DNA of 13,697 bases from positions 34,287-47,983 of the forward strand of contig DDGG01000007.1 in assembly GCA_002337525.1 (NCBI GenBank), read 5' to 3'. Source of the DNA: Alphaproteobacteria bacterium UBA1908. Its GTDB lineage: Bacteria; Pseudomonadota; Alphaproteobacteria; Caedimonadales; UBA1908. Shown here in pieces: positions 1-6,415 of the stretch. Below the pieces are notes generated by a model that worked only from the letters and a program-made list of their open reading frames with translations, had not been told where the DNA came from and searched no databases. The translations under genes and the position numbers were made by a program. Position 1 is the stretch's first letter. The number at the start of each line of letters is the position of its first letter.

Positions 1-10
1 CGTTGCCACC

Positions 11-71
11 CTCTGGATGACGTTCTAACTTTATCATTTAGAAGGAACAACCGACGATGCCTCTGGATGAC
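11..71. repeat. Fragments of an interspersed palindromic repeat
   Basis: CTCTGGATGAC occurs twice here, at 11-21 and 61-71, as a direct repeat 50 bp apart. TCATTTAGAAGG at 34-45 is nearly complementary to CCTCTGGATGA at 60-70, so 34-71 can fold as an imperfect hairpin. A related motif (CATTCAGAAGG) is present at the right end of the window. Such elements are known to me by memory from intergenic spacers of Holosporales-like alphaproteobacteria; the family assignment is an inference. Confidence 0.5.
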
Positions 72-124
72 AGAAAATACAAATGGCTCCTCACAATGGC
101 ATCGTGAACCTCTGTATAAGGCAT

Positions 125-149
125 AAAAAAAGGGGGCCAAAGCCCCCTT
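125..149 (-). terminator. Intrinsic terminator of the FadL-like gene
   Basis: Read leftwards, the sequence forms a GC-rich stem (GGGGGC against GCCCCC, arms 132-137 and 142-147) with a four-base loop, followed directly by a run of T residues (the A-tract at 125-131 on the plus strand). It starts 25 bp past the stop codon at 174, so it is the expected transcript end of the leftward outer membrane gene. Confidence 0.9.
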
Positions 150-173
150 CATATATTGTTATTAAAGTTACCC

Positions 174-1553
174 TTAGAATTTGTATTGGAATTTCACACC
201 CAACAAGTGAGAGTTTGATTCAAACTTACCATTAAGAGTTTCTGTTACAGGGACATTACCTGCACCAAAAGATGTTACTCTCGTCTTATTGATGCTTGCA
301 TCCTTGAAGTGGATATACGCATAATCAAGTGTGATTTTGGCATGATCATTGAAATCATGCTCAAGACCCGTTGTGAACCAAATCCGTGCTTCATCAGGAA
401 CACGAGGCGACCTGTGCTCATCTTTCGTAGGCGTCATATCATAGGCAACACCAAATTTAAAGAGCAGATTGTCGCTATACTTCCAGCGTAGACCCAACGA
501 GTAGAACCAGGAATTTTTGTAGTCGAAAGTCTCGGAACTCATTAAGCCCCCATTAACAACAGGCTTTCCGGTAACCCGAACCGTCGATCCCTGATTATAA
601 ACATCCAGGCTTTTCAGACGGCTCCAGCGTGTCCATTCAACATCTGCCATCACAGCCCAGTTCTTGTTAATGTCATGGTGCGCGCTAAACGTAACAATTT
701 CAGGCAGTGTCATACTTGCCTTGACAGGCCTCACAAAACGAAATTGATCTGCTCCTGGAACACTGCTACCTTGCAAGCTTGCATTCCCTTTGACAACGTG
801 TTGAACAGCTGACCTGTAAGAAAGGCCAAAGCGTGTATGTTCCCAAGGAGAAATCAGGATACCACCATTGAAACCATATCCAATACTCGTTCCTTCAAGA
901 GAAGACTTGAAATCTTGATCCGGCGTTACAACAGCACCACCATTGGCAACATTCCATGCAGCTCTTGTAAGTTCTGCTTTTGCAAATTGTACAGAGATAC
1001 CGCCCCCAAAAGAGAAAAATTTATTCACTTTGTAAGAGAATGCAGGGTTAATATCTGTTGTTGTTAACTTGCTCTTAACTGCATGGTAACGTCCGATCCA
1101 TTTTGGATCATACTTGGTTGTTAAACCAAAGGGCACTGTAATCCCCAGTCCCAGATTCAAATGATCATTCACATGCCACATTAAATAGCCCGCAGGTACA
1201 ACCACGACACTACCTGCATTACCACCATTTCCAAGATTGGCAATACTTCTTTGGTTTGGCACACCCAACGCAGCACCTGTTTGCTGAGTCGCTCCATCAC
1301 TTTTAAAGCGGAAGCTTGGTGCCACAACGGTTGCCAGGGCCGCCGCTGCACTTTTATCAATTGTCGACATAATAGCGGGGTTAATAGCCATTGTTGTCAG
1401 GTCACCCCCTGTCGCGCCACTACCTGCGCGGGCTGCGCCAAGAGTTGTATTTTCACGTAATTGGAAAGCGGCCGCGTCTGCTTTTTGAGTTGCTTCAAAA
1501 GCAAGCGTTGCAACTGCAAACATTGACGCATAACGCCAGTTAAAATGTCTCAT
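174..1553 (-). CDS. OmpP1/FadL/TodX-family outer membrane protein
   Basis: Predicted 14-stranded outer membrane beta-barrel channel. The family takes up long-chain fatty acids and other hydrophobic compounds; the substrate here is unknown. After a signal peptide (about residues 1-29, ending in an Ala-rich ADAAA) comes the typical mature N-terminus: FQLRENTTLGAARAGSG, then NPA at 58-60, which resembles the FadL hatch region. The protein is rich in alternating, aromatic-ended strands and ends in QYKF, a C-terminal Phe as used for barrel insertion. The length (459 aa) fits FadL (about 420-470). An upstream in-frame ATG at 1568 would add five residues. I chose ATG 1553 because GGAG lies 9 nt before it, while nothing SD-like precedes 1568. 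It is a single-gene unit with its own terminator, divergent from the DUF2147 gene. The family call is firm; the substrate is not. Confidence 0.9.
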   Translation of the reverse strand: MRHFNWRYASMFAVATLAFEATQKADAAAFQLRENTTLGAARAGSGATGGDLTTMAINPAIMSTIDKSAAAALATVVAPSFRFKSDGATQQTGAALGVPNQRSIANLGNGGNAGSVVVVPAGYLMWHVNDHLNLGLGITVPFGLTTKYDPKWIGRYHAVKSKLTTTDINPAFSYKVNKFFSFGGGISVQFAKAELTRAAWNVANGGAVVTPDQDFKSSLEGTSIGYGFNGGILISPWEHTRFGLSYRSAVQHVVKGNASLQGSSVPGADQFRFVRPVKASMTLPEIVTFSAHHDINKNWAVMADVEWTRWSRLKSLDVYNQGSTVRVTGKPVVNGGLMSSETFDYKNSWFYSLGLRWKYSDNLLFKFGVAYDMTPTKDEHRSPRVPDEARIWFTTGLEHDFNDHAKITLDYAYIHFKDASINKTRVTSFGAGNVPVTETLNGKFESNSHLLGVKFQYKF

Positions 1554-1562
1554 TATTATAGA

Positions 1563-1566
1563 CTCC
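1563..1566 (-). promoter_or_regulatory. Shine-Dalgarno GGAG that decides the FadL-like start
   Basis: GGAG sits 9 nt upstream of the ATG at 1551-1553 and overlaps the alternative ATG at 1566-1568. This favours the shorter reading frame, whose N-terminus is also a cleaner signal peptide (MRHFNWRYASMFAVATLAF). Confidence 0.6.
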
Positions 1567-1579
1567 ATCTTATTATTTA

Positions 1580-1603
1580 GCGCATCACAATTAAAAAATG
1601 CGC
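1580..1603 (-). other. Inverted repeat in the leader of the FadL-like gene
   Basis: GCGCAT (1580-1585) and ATGCGC (1598-1603) are perfect 6-bp arms around a 12-nt AT-rich loop, 26 bp before the chosen start. It could be a leader hairpin or an operator. No convincing -35/-10 pair could be placed nearby. The arms are short, so chance is possible. Confidence 0.3.
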
Positions 1604-1756
1604 CTCAACACGAAATAACCCTATTCTTCAATCTATGATAAATGCAACTAAAATTCTTTTTAGATTTATTTTTTCTTGCTAGGATAAAGCCAATATAAAC
1701 AGCGTAGCATAATCAATGATTACGTAAACGACAGGCCCCTAAACAAAGGAAATACA

Positions 1757-2245
1757 ATGAAAAAACACCTCCTCTCTTTATTAACAGCTTTAATTTTCAC
1801 GCTTCCATCTGTTGTTTTTTCGCAACATCTCACTTCGCCCGAGACGTCCTCAAAAGTCGAAGGTACCTGGTTAACCCAGAAGGAAGAAAAGAACGCCAAG
1901 ATTGAAATTAAGCGTTGCGTTAATAATGCAGAACTCTACTGTGGTAAGATAGTATGGCTTCAAACACCAAACTATGAAGATGGAACCCCGAAAGTTGACC
2001 GCAACAATCCCTCTCTTGCCCTAACTGACCGTCCTTTGTTGGGCCTGGAACTTCTCAGTAATTTTTCCCAAAGCGATGAAACAACCTGGGAAGATGGGAC
2101 AATTTATAATCCCGAAGATGGTGAGACTTACAACTGTACCATTACCTTTATTCAGGAAGATGGCGTTGATAAACTCAATGTGCGCGGCTATGTTGGTTTT
2201 TCTCTTTTTGGCAAAACACAAACCTGGGTTCGTTCCTCTCAATAA
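1757..2245 (+). CDS. Secreted DUF2147 family protein
   Basis: A 162-aa protein with a clear Sec signal peptide (residues 1-22, MKKHLLSLLTALIFTLPSVVFS), so the mature protein is periplasmic or secreted. The rest matches DUF2147 (small lipocalin-like barrels of unknown role) from memory of the family pattern: EGTWLT at 35-40; a Cys pair in CVNNAELYCGKIVWL (C54, C62), a probable disulfide; DRNNP at 81-85; GLELLSNF at 96-103; WEDGTIYNPEDGETY at 111-125; and the closing VRGYVGFSLFGKTQTWVR. The start is supported by AAAGGA, six bases before ATG 1757. It begins a rightward cluster, with the next gene 35 bp downstream. TATAAA at 1694-1699 resembles a -10 box, but no good -35 goes with it. The family call is firm; the biological function is unknown. 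Confidence 0.9.
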   Translation: MKKHLLSLLTALIFTLPSVVFSQHLTSPETSSKVEGTWLTQKEEKNAKIEIKRCVNNAELYCGKIVWLQTPNYEDGTPKVDRNNPSLALTDRPLLGLELLSNFSQSDETTWEDGTIYNPEDGETYNCTITFIQEDGVDKLNVRGYVGFSLFGKTQTWVRSSQ

Positions 2246-2280
2246 ACGATATCCTGAATTCTCTTTGAAAGGTGTGACTG

Positions 2281-2598
2281 ATGAATATCTTAAAAAAGCT
2301 TTTGGCGACGGGGCTCGGTCTAGTAATGTGCTGCCCTTTTGTTCAGAAGGCTAGTGCCAAAAAACGTACCGAAAATTATACGGCAGAAAAGGATGTGTCT
2401 GATACTGCTGACTTTTTAAACGATCTTAACTCTATTGATCCCAGGTCAGAAGAAGGACGAAAAATTCAGTCCAGGGAGAGTCGTCGAAAACAGGAACAGC
2501 CTTCACGTTACGGTCGAGAAACAGCAGGTAAGATTCGAGGGAAAGTTCCCCCCGGGACTGTCACAAGCCCTGGTGCGCGATTAGGTGGTGACGGATAA
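2281..2598 (+). CDS. Small secreted basic protein, unknown function
   Basis: No family recognised. The 105-aa product has a typical signal peptide (MNILKKLLATGLGLVMCCPFVQKASA, predicted cleavage after A26). The mature part is about 79 residues, very hydrophilic and rich in Arg/Lys/Glu, with no long hydrophobic stretch and no Cys. Residues 40-75 look helical and charged (DTADFLNDLNSIDPRSEEGRKIQ and on). The C-terminus is Gly/Pro-rich (KVPPGTVTSPGARLGGDG) and probably disordered. AAGG stands eight bases before the ATG. Only 35 bp separate it from the DUF2147 stop, so co-transcription is likely. The signal peptide and good RBS argue that it is a real gene, probably lineage-specific. Confidence 0.7.
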   Translation: MNILKKLLATGLGLVMCCPFVQKASAKKRTENYTAEKDVSDTADFLNDLNSIDPRSEEGRKIQSRESRRKQEQPSRYGRETAGKIRGKVPPGTVTSPGARLGGDG

Positions 2599-2615
2599 AT
2601 AACTCTTTTTTTATT

Positions 2616-2670
2616 AAGCCACAGTGTTTTTGAAAAAACCTTATTAAGGAATCAAAAAGCGGTGTGGCTT
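2616..2670. repeat. Large imperfect palindrome in the 2599-2735 spacer
   Basis: Nested inverted repeats: AAGCCACA (2616-2623) pairs with TGTGGCTT (2663-2670), TTTTTGA (2627-2633) with TCAAAAA (2652-2658), and CCTTA (2639-2643) with TAAGG (2645-2649) at the tip. The flanks add a few A-T pairs. No T-run follows on either strand, so it is not a standard intrinsic terminator, although it lies 18 bp after a stop codon. It could be a transcript-end processing hairpin or a relic of a small palindromic element. Confidence 0.6.
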
Positions 2671-2735
2671 ATAAAAGCAACGAAACTATGGCTTTCCCGC
2701 CAAAATTTTTTTTATCATAAAGCAGGGTATAACGC

Positions 2736-3290
2736 ATGCTTAAAAAAATTATTTTTCTCTGTGTTAGTCTAACACTTTATGGGTGCGCTGTGAAAACACC
2801 CCCTGTCCTTTTAATACCCTCTTTTCAACCTGTATCTTTGAAAATAAAGCAGATTGAGATTATCAACCCTTTCAGGGAAGGAGGATCTCCTCTTGAAAAT
2901 AAACTTGCAGCGGCTCTGGAAACATGGTCTCAAAAAACACTCAAAGCAAAGGGGGCTCAAAAACGTCTCCTCTTAACTTTTGAGACCGTCAAGATTGAGG
3001 CACAGAACTCAAAAGCACACGCGCCCAAAATAACCTCCTTATTCTCACCAGCATCACCCCGGATTTTCGAAGGCACAGTTTTTATCCGCTTTGAAATTTT
3101 ATCCTCACAGGGAAAATCCGAGCGCATGGGAGGAATATCAACACGCCGCACTTTACCCCTTAAGGATCACTTAACATCTGCAGAAAAAGATCAAGCAATA
3201 GAAGTCTTGATAAAGAAACTTGTCATTGACCTGGATCAACGCGTTCGGCAGTCACTTCAGGAACACTTGCCTGAACTCCTGGAAGAATAG
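2736..3290 (+). CDS. Putative lipoprotein upstream of cca
   Basis: A 184-aa protein with a lipoprotein signal: a basic hydrophobic N-terminus and a lipobox LYGC with Cys17 as the predicted lipidated residue (Tyr at -2 is uncommon). The mature part has alternating basic and hydrophobic strands, FEGTVFIRFEILSSQGK, a Ser/Thr/Arg-rich ISTRRTLPLKDHLTSAEKDQAIEVLIKKL segment, and a C-terminal amphipathic helix (LDQRVRQSLQEHLPELLEE). From memory, this order resembles a conserved alphaproteobacterial lipoprotein family of unknown function; a database search would be needed to confirm it. CAGGG stands about 9 bases before the ATG. The stop is nine bases before cca, so the two are probably co-transcribed. 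Lipidation is well supported, the function is not. Confidence 0.8.
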   Translation: MLKKIIFLCVSLTLYGCAVKTPPVLLIPSFQPVSLKIKQIEIINPFREGGSPLENKLAAALETWSQKTLKAKGAQKRLLLTFETVKIEAQNSKAHAPKITSLFSPASPRIFEGTVFIRFEILSSQGKSERMGGISTRRTLPLKDHLTSAEKDQAIEVLIKKLVIDLDQRVRQSLQEHLPELLEE

Positions 3291-3299
3291 ATTAAGTTA

Positions 3300-4490
3300 A
3301 TGTCAGTCTCATTGTTTCCCTATTGGCGCGAAAAGCCTTCGGTCGTGTCACTTCTTTCCTGCATTAAAAATGCCAACCAGACTCTTCGATTTGTTGGAGG
3401 TTGTGTGCGTGATACTCTTTTAGGCTACGATGTTAAAGATATCGATCTTGCGACAACCCATTCTCCTGATGACTTGCTTGCCATGGCAAAACAGGCGGGA
3501 TTTAAAACTATTCTGTCCGGAATTGATCACGGGACTGTTCGGTTTATTGTGGATCATGATTCTTTTGAAATCACAACATTAAGATCAGATCTATCAACAG
3601 ATGGTCGGCATGCTAAAGTTTGCTTTACACAAAGCTGGGAAGATGACGCTGCCCGACGTGACTTTACCTGCAATGCTCTTTTTCTTGATCTCGAAGGTAA
3701 TCTTCATGATTACTTTGGAGGCATGAAAGATCTGCGTCAGAGGCATCTGCGTTTTATAGGAAACCCCAGAGATCGACTGCAAGAAGATTATCTCAGATGC
3801 TTACGCTATTTTCGCTTTTTTGCACGCTTTGCAACAGCTTCACCCGATAGTATAACACTTCAGGCCCTGAAAGAAAGTCGTCCCTTTCTTAAATATCTTT
3901 CTAAAGAGCGTCTCACATATGAAATCAAAGGCTTATTAAACCATCCAGCGCCACAGCAATCCCTGTCTCTTATGAAGGAAACACAAATTCTAAGAACTGT
4001 TTTAGGGGATTATTTACGGTATGACCTTTTGAGCTCCTTGCTAGACCTGGAAAAACAATATTCTCTTGTGCCCTCCTGGATTGTCCGTCTCGCCTGCCTT
4101 TTCTTTGACACGCCAAAACAGGCGTCTCTCTTTTTAGCTTTATCGAAACACCAAAAAAATCTCCTGAATTTTCTCCATAAACAGTCAATAAGTCCAGACT
4201 CTGTAGATTTTTTGCTTTATAACTATGATACAGAAACAGTCTATCGCTGCCTTGTTATTCAAAAAATAGCGGGACATTCATTTTCTCTTAATAAAGCGTT
4301 TACAACAGTTCAGTCATGGTCCCCTATCGCATTTCCTCTTACCGGCAAGGATGCTTTGGCACTTGGATTAAAAGGGAAAGATATCGGGATTGCTTTAAAT
4401 CATGTCCTAACCTGGTGGTTACAGAAACAAAGAACCCCCGGTAAAGAAGAGTGCCTCACACATCTAGAAAAAGTTTCTAAAAAACAATAA
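3300..4490 (+). CDS. cca: CCA tRNA nucleotidyltransferase
   Basis: Adds or repairs the 3'-terminal CCA of tRNAs from CTP and ATP without a nucleic-acid template; cytoplasmic and normally essential. Class II poly(A) polymerase/CCA-family head domain: FVGGCVRD (31-38, the nucleotide-binding GG and RD), KDIDLA with the metal-binding Asp47 and Asp49, RRDFTCNALF (119-128), then YFGGMKDLRQRHLRFIGNPRDRLQEDYLRCLRYFRFFARFA (138-178), the neck motif that selects the incoming base. The C-terminal half is helical and diverged, ending with LTGKDALALGLKGKDIG, a segment typical of alphaproteobacterial versions. There is no HD phosphohydrolase domain. The length (396 aa) is usual for this short form. The RBS before the ATG is weak and the gene lies nine bases after the lipoprotein stop, so translational coupling is plausible. 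Confidence 0.95.
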   Translation: MSVSLFPYWREKPSVVSLLSCIKNANQTLRFVGGCVRDTLLGYDVKDIDLATTHSPDDLLAMAKQAGFKTILSGIDHGTVRFIVDHDSFEITTLRSDLSTDGRHAKVCFTQSWEDDAARRDFTCNALFLDLEGNLHDYFGGMKDLRQRHLRFIGNPRDRLQEDYLRCLRYFRFFARFATASPDSITLQALKESRPFLKYLSKERLTYEIKGLLNHPAPQQSLSLMKETQILRTVLGDYLRYDLLSSLLDLEKQYSLVPSWIVRLACLFFDTPKQASLFLALSKHQKNLLNFLHKQSISPDSVDFLLYNYDTETVYRCLVIQKIAGHSFSLNKAFTTVQSWSPIAFPLTGKDALALGLKGKDIGIALNHVLTWWLQKQRTPGKEECLTHLEKVSKKQ

Positions 4491-4498
4491 GATTGCCG

Positions 4499-6154
4499 CT
4501 ACAAAGTAATCCTTGGATGAGCTGTAATCCATTCTTTCGCAAGACTTGCCGGCATCGGGCGTGCAAAATAATAGCCCTGGCCAACATGACACCCCATCTT
4601 TTTCAAAAGCGCGATCTCTTCTTTTTTCTCAACACCTTCTGCTGTCACATCAAGATTAAGTTCTTTCGCCAACAAAATAGCACTTCTGACAATCGCTTCT
4701 GCTGCAGAGTTTGTTGCCATGGAACGTACAAAAACCTGATCAATTTTCAGGGCATCAATAGGGAGTTCAAAAAGATAATGAAGTGAAGACTGACCAGTTC
4801 CAAAATCATCGACTGCAATCCGAATACCCTTTTCACGAAGAGAGTGCAAAACATCAGCCACTTTCCTAATATTTCCTGCGACAGCAGTTTCTGTTACCTC
4901 TATTTCAATTTCCCTGGGGTTTAGGCCATGTTGATCGATTAAGGTTTCAAGTAAAGATAAAACACCAGGATCCAGAAAGTTTTTCATAGAAAAGTTCAGG
5001 CTGAAAGTCATATCAATCTTGCTCGACATCCACTTGGCTTTTTCTTTAAGAGCAGACCTTAAAAGCCACGAGGTATAAGGGTTAATTAAAAGAGTTTTTT
5101 CAATGACAGGAATAAATTCTCCAGGTGGAATCATACCCAGCTCAGGATGTGGCCACCTTACAAGCGCTTCAACACCAATAATTTCTCCTGTTAATAAAGA
5201 GACTTTGGGTTGATAAAAAAGCTGTAGTTCTTCTCTTTCAAGGGCCTTACGAATACCATGGGTAATAAAAACACCCCTTTTAATCTTATCCTCTTGCCGA
5301 TGATCAAAAACAGAAGAAACCTTTTGTAATTCTCGAGATTGAACTGAGGCTATCTTGGCTTTTCGCAATGTTGCAGAAAAATCTTCTTGTCTATTTTCAG
5401 CCTCGGCAAGACCAAAGTGAAACTCGGTAAAAACAGGAATGTCACCCACAACAAAACTGTCTCCCAAAAAATTCTTACAGATTTCAAGGGCATGTTGAGC
5501 CTTTTTAAGACTGGGACACAAAAGAACAAAACCTCCTGTTTCAAGACGACCAATCGTGCTTGATTCAGCCACCAAAGCCGTCAGTCGCTCAGCAATTTGC
5601 TTAAAAAGAGCACTCGTCAGTTCTGTCCCAATGGCCCCATCAATATGCCGCAAATGATGAATTTCAATAAAGACAATTGAAATCACTTGTCCCGCTTGAT
5701 TATATTGCAGTGATTTCTCTCTAAGGCCTCTAAAATTAAGAAGTCTTGTAATAGTATCCTGCTGAAGCCTAATACGTTGTTTATTTAAAAAATCCTTTAA
5801 AACACTCGCCCCAAGACCCGATAATCCACCGATAAGAACAAAAAAACCAAGACGCGTGGCCCATGAGTACAGGGGTTGCGGTGTATAGGGATCAACAATC
5901 ATTGGCATAAAAGGGCCCGCCATCAATCCCGCCAATACACCAGAGCCAAGACCTCCAGCCAATCCAAAACACATACCGCCTAAAATAACAGAGACATAGA
6001 AGATATGAACGTAGGCACTTTGTGTTCCACCAAGACCGTAAACAAAAATGCCAGAAAGAAGAAGCATTAGCAAAAGAAGAAGCACGACAAGAAAGCCAAA
6101 CCCTCCTGTCGGAAAAAAGAAACGACTTAAAATACGATAAAAGGAATCTTTCAT
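4499..6154 (-). CDS. Membrane GGDEF-EAL protein, predicted c-di-GMP phosphodiesterase
   Basis: A 551-aa inner-membrane protein. N-terminal hydrophobic segments at about 20-40, 50-85 and 100-120 form a small membrane sensor of a type also seen on kinases and cyclases (FGLAGGLGSGVLAGLMAGP). A GGDEF-like domain (about 130-285) has ETGGF (205-209) in place of the catalytic GGDEF, so it should not make c-di-GMP. The EAL domain (about 295-545) keeps every catalytic signature I checked: E329-A-L, N387, E419-V-T-E422, D449-D450, K470, E506 in AEGVE, and Q526 in GQGYY. It should hydrolyse c-di-GMP to pGpG; the dead GGDEF may bind GTP as a regulator. No strong SD precedes the ATG at 6154. It is divergent from the REC-PAS-GGDEF-EAL gene and converges on cca, with eight bases between stop codons. 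Confidence 0.92.
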   Translation of the reverse strand: MKDSFYRILSRFFFPTGGFGFLVVLLLLLMLLLSGIFVYGLGGTQSAYVHIFYVSVILGGMCFGLAGGLGSGVLAGLMAGPFMPMIVDPYTPQPLYSWATRLGFFVLIGGLSGLGASVLKDFLNKQRIRLQQDTITRLLNFRGLREKSLQYNQAGQVISIVFIEIHHLRHIDGAIGTELTSALFKQIAERLTALVAESSTIGRLETGGFVLLCPSLKKAQHALEICKNFLGDSFVVGDIPVFTEFHFGLAEAENRQEDFSATLRKAKIASVQSRELQKVSSVFDHRQEDKIKRGVFITHGIRKALEREELQLFYQPKVSLLTGEIIGVEALVRWPHPELGMIPPGEFIPVIEKTLLINPYTSWLLRSALKEKAKWMSSKIDMTFSLNFSMKNFLDPGVLSLLETLIDQHGLNPREIEIEVTETAVAGNIRKVADVLHSLREKGIRIAVDDFGTGQSSLHYLFELPIDALKIDQVFVRSMATNSAAEAIVRSAILLAKELNLDVTAEGVEKKEEIALLKKMGCHVGQGYYFARPMPASLAKEWITAHPRITL

Positions 6155-6184
6155 ATTTTTTTATTTTCTGAAGCCTCAATTAGC

Positions 6185-6193
6185 ATCATACCA
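6185..6193 (-). promoter_or_regulatory. Candidate extended -10 promoter for the membrane EAL gene
   Basis: On the leftward strand TGGTATGAT is an extended -10 box (TGn plus TATGAT), 30 bp upstream of the ATG at 6154. The -35 position 17-18 bp further upstream is only T-rich, which extended -10 promoters tolerate. It is based on consensus only. Confidence 0.4.
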
Positions 6194-6300
6194 TTTCCTG
6201 TAAAGAAGTAAAAAGAATATAACTTTTTTCCTCTAATGACTTTCTGCTCAGGAAATCAAAATATTGTTAAGTTTTTGTTAAAACTTTTTCTGATATAAAA

Positions 6301-6378
6301 GTTACAGGAGTAACGTTAAAAGACGTTCACTTTTGACATTAAAAATAGGGCTACAGGTAAAGAAGGCTTTTTGTTACC
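6301..6378 (+). promoter_or_regulatory. Candidate control region of the REC-PAS-GGDEF-EAL gene
   Basis: The divergent spacer holds several signals before the TTG start at 6416. GTTAC-AGGA-GTAAC (6301-6314) is a small inverted repeat, overlapped by the palindrome TAACGTTA (6311-6318). TTGACA at 6333-6338 is a perfect -35 hexamer, but the best -10 after it is GGTAAA, which is weak. GGTAA (6356-6360) and TTACC (6374-6378) form a 9-bp stem with one mismatch around AGAAGGCTTTTTG, a possible leader hairpin. Each element is individually weak. Confidence 0.3.
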
Positions 6379-6415
6379 CTTGTGAATATAGGGAAGAAAA
6401 CAGGTTTATAAGACA

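Noticed and set aside
4491..4498. Bidirectional terminator between cca and the EAL gene
   Set aside because: Only eight bases separate the stop codons and no stem with a T-run is visible there.
4493..4786. Open frame of 97 codons on the plus strand after cca
   Set aside because: It is antisense to the conserved C-terminal EAL region; its composition is typical of a shadow frame.
6333..6338. TTGACA as a definite promoter for the regulator gene
   Set aside because: The -35 is perfect, but no acceptable -10 follows at 16-18 bp, so it is listed only as part of a candidate region.
6155..6415. Possible c-di-GMP riboswitch upstream of the regulator
   Set aside because: I looked for the conserved GEMM core motifs and saw none; only simple inverted repeats are present.
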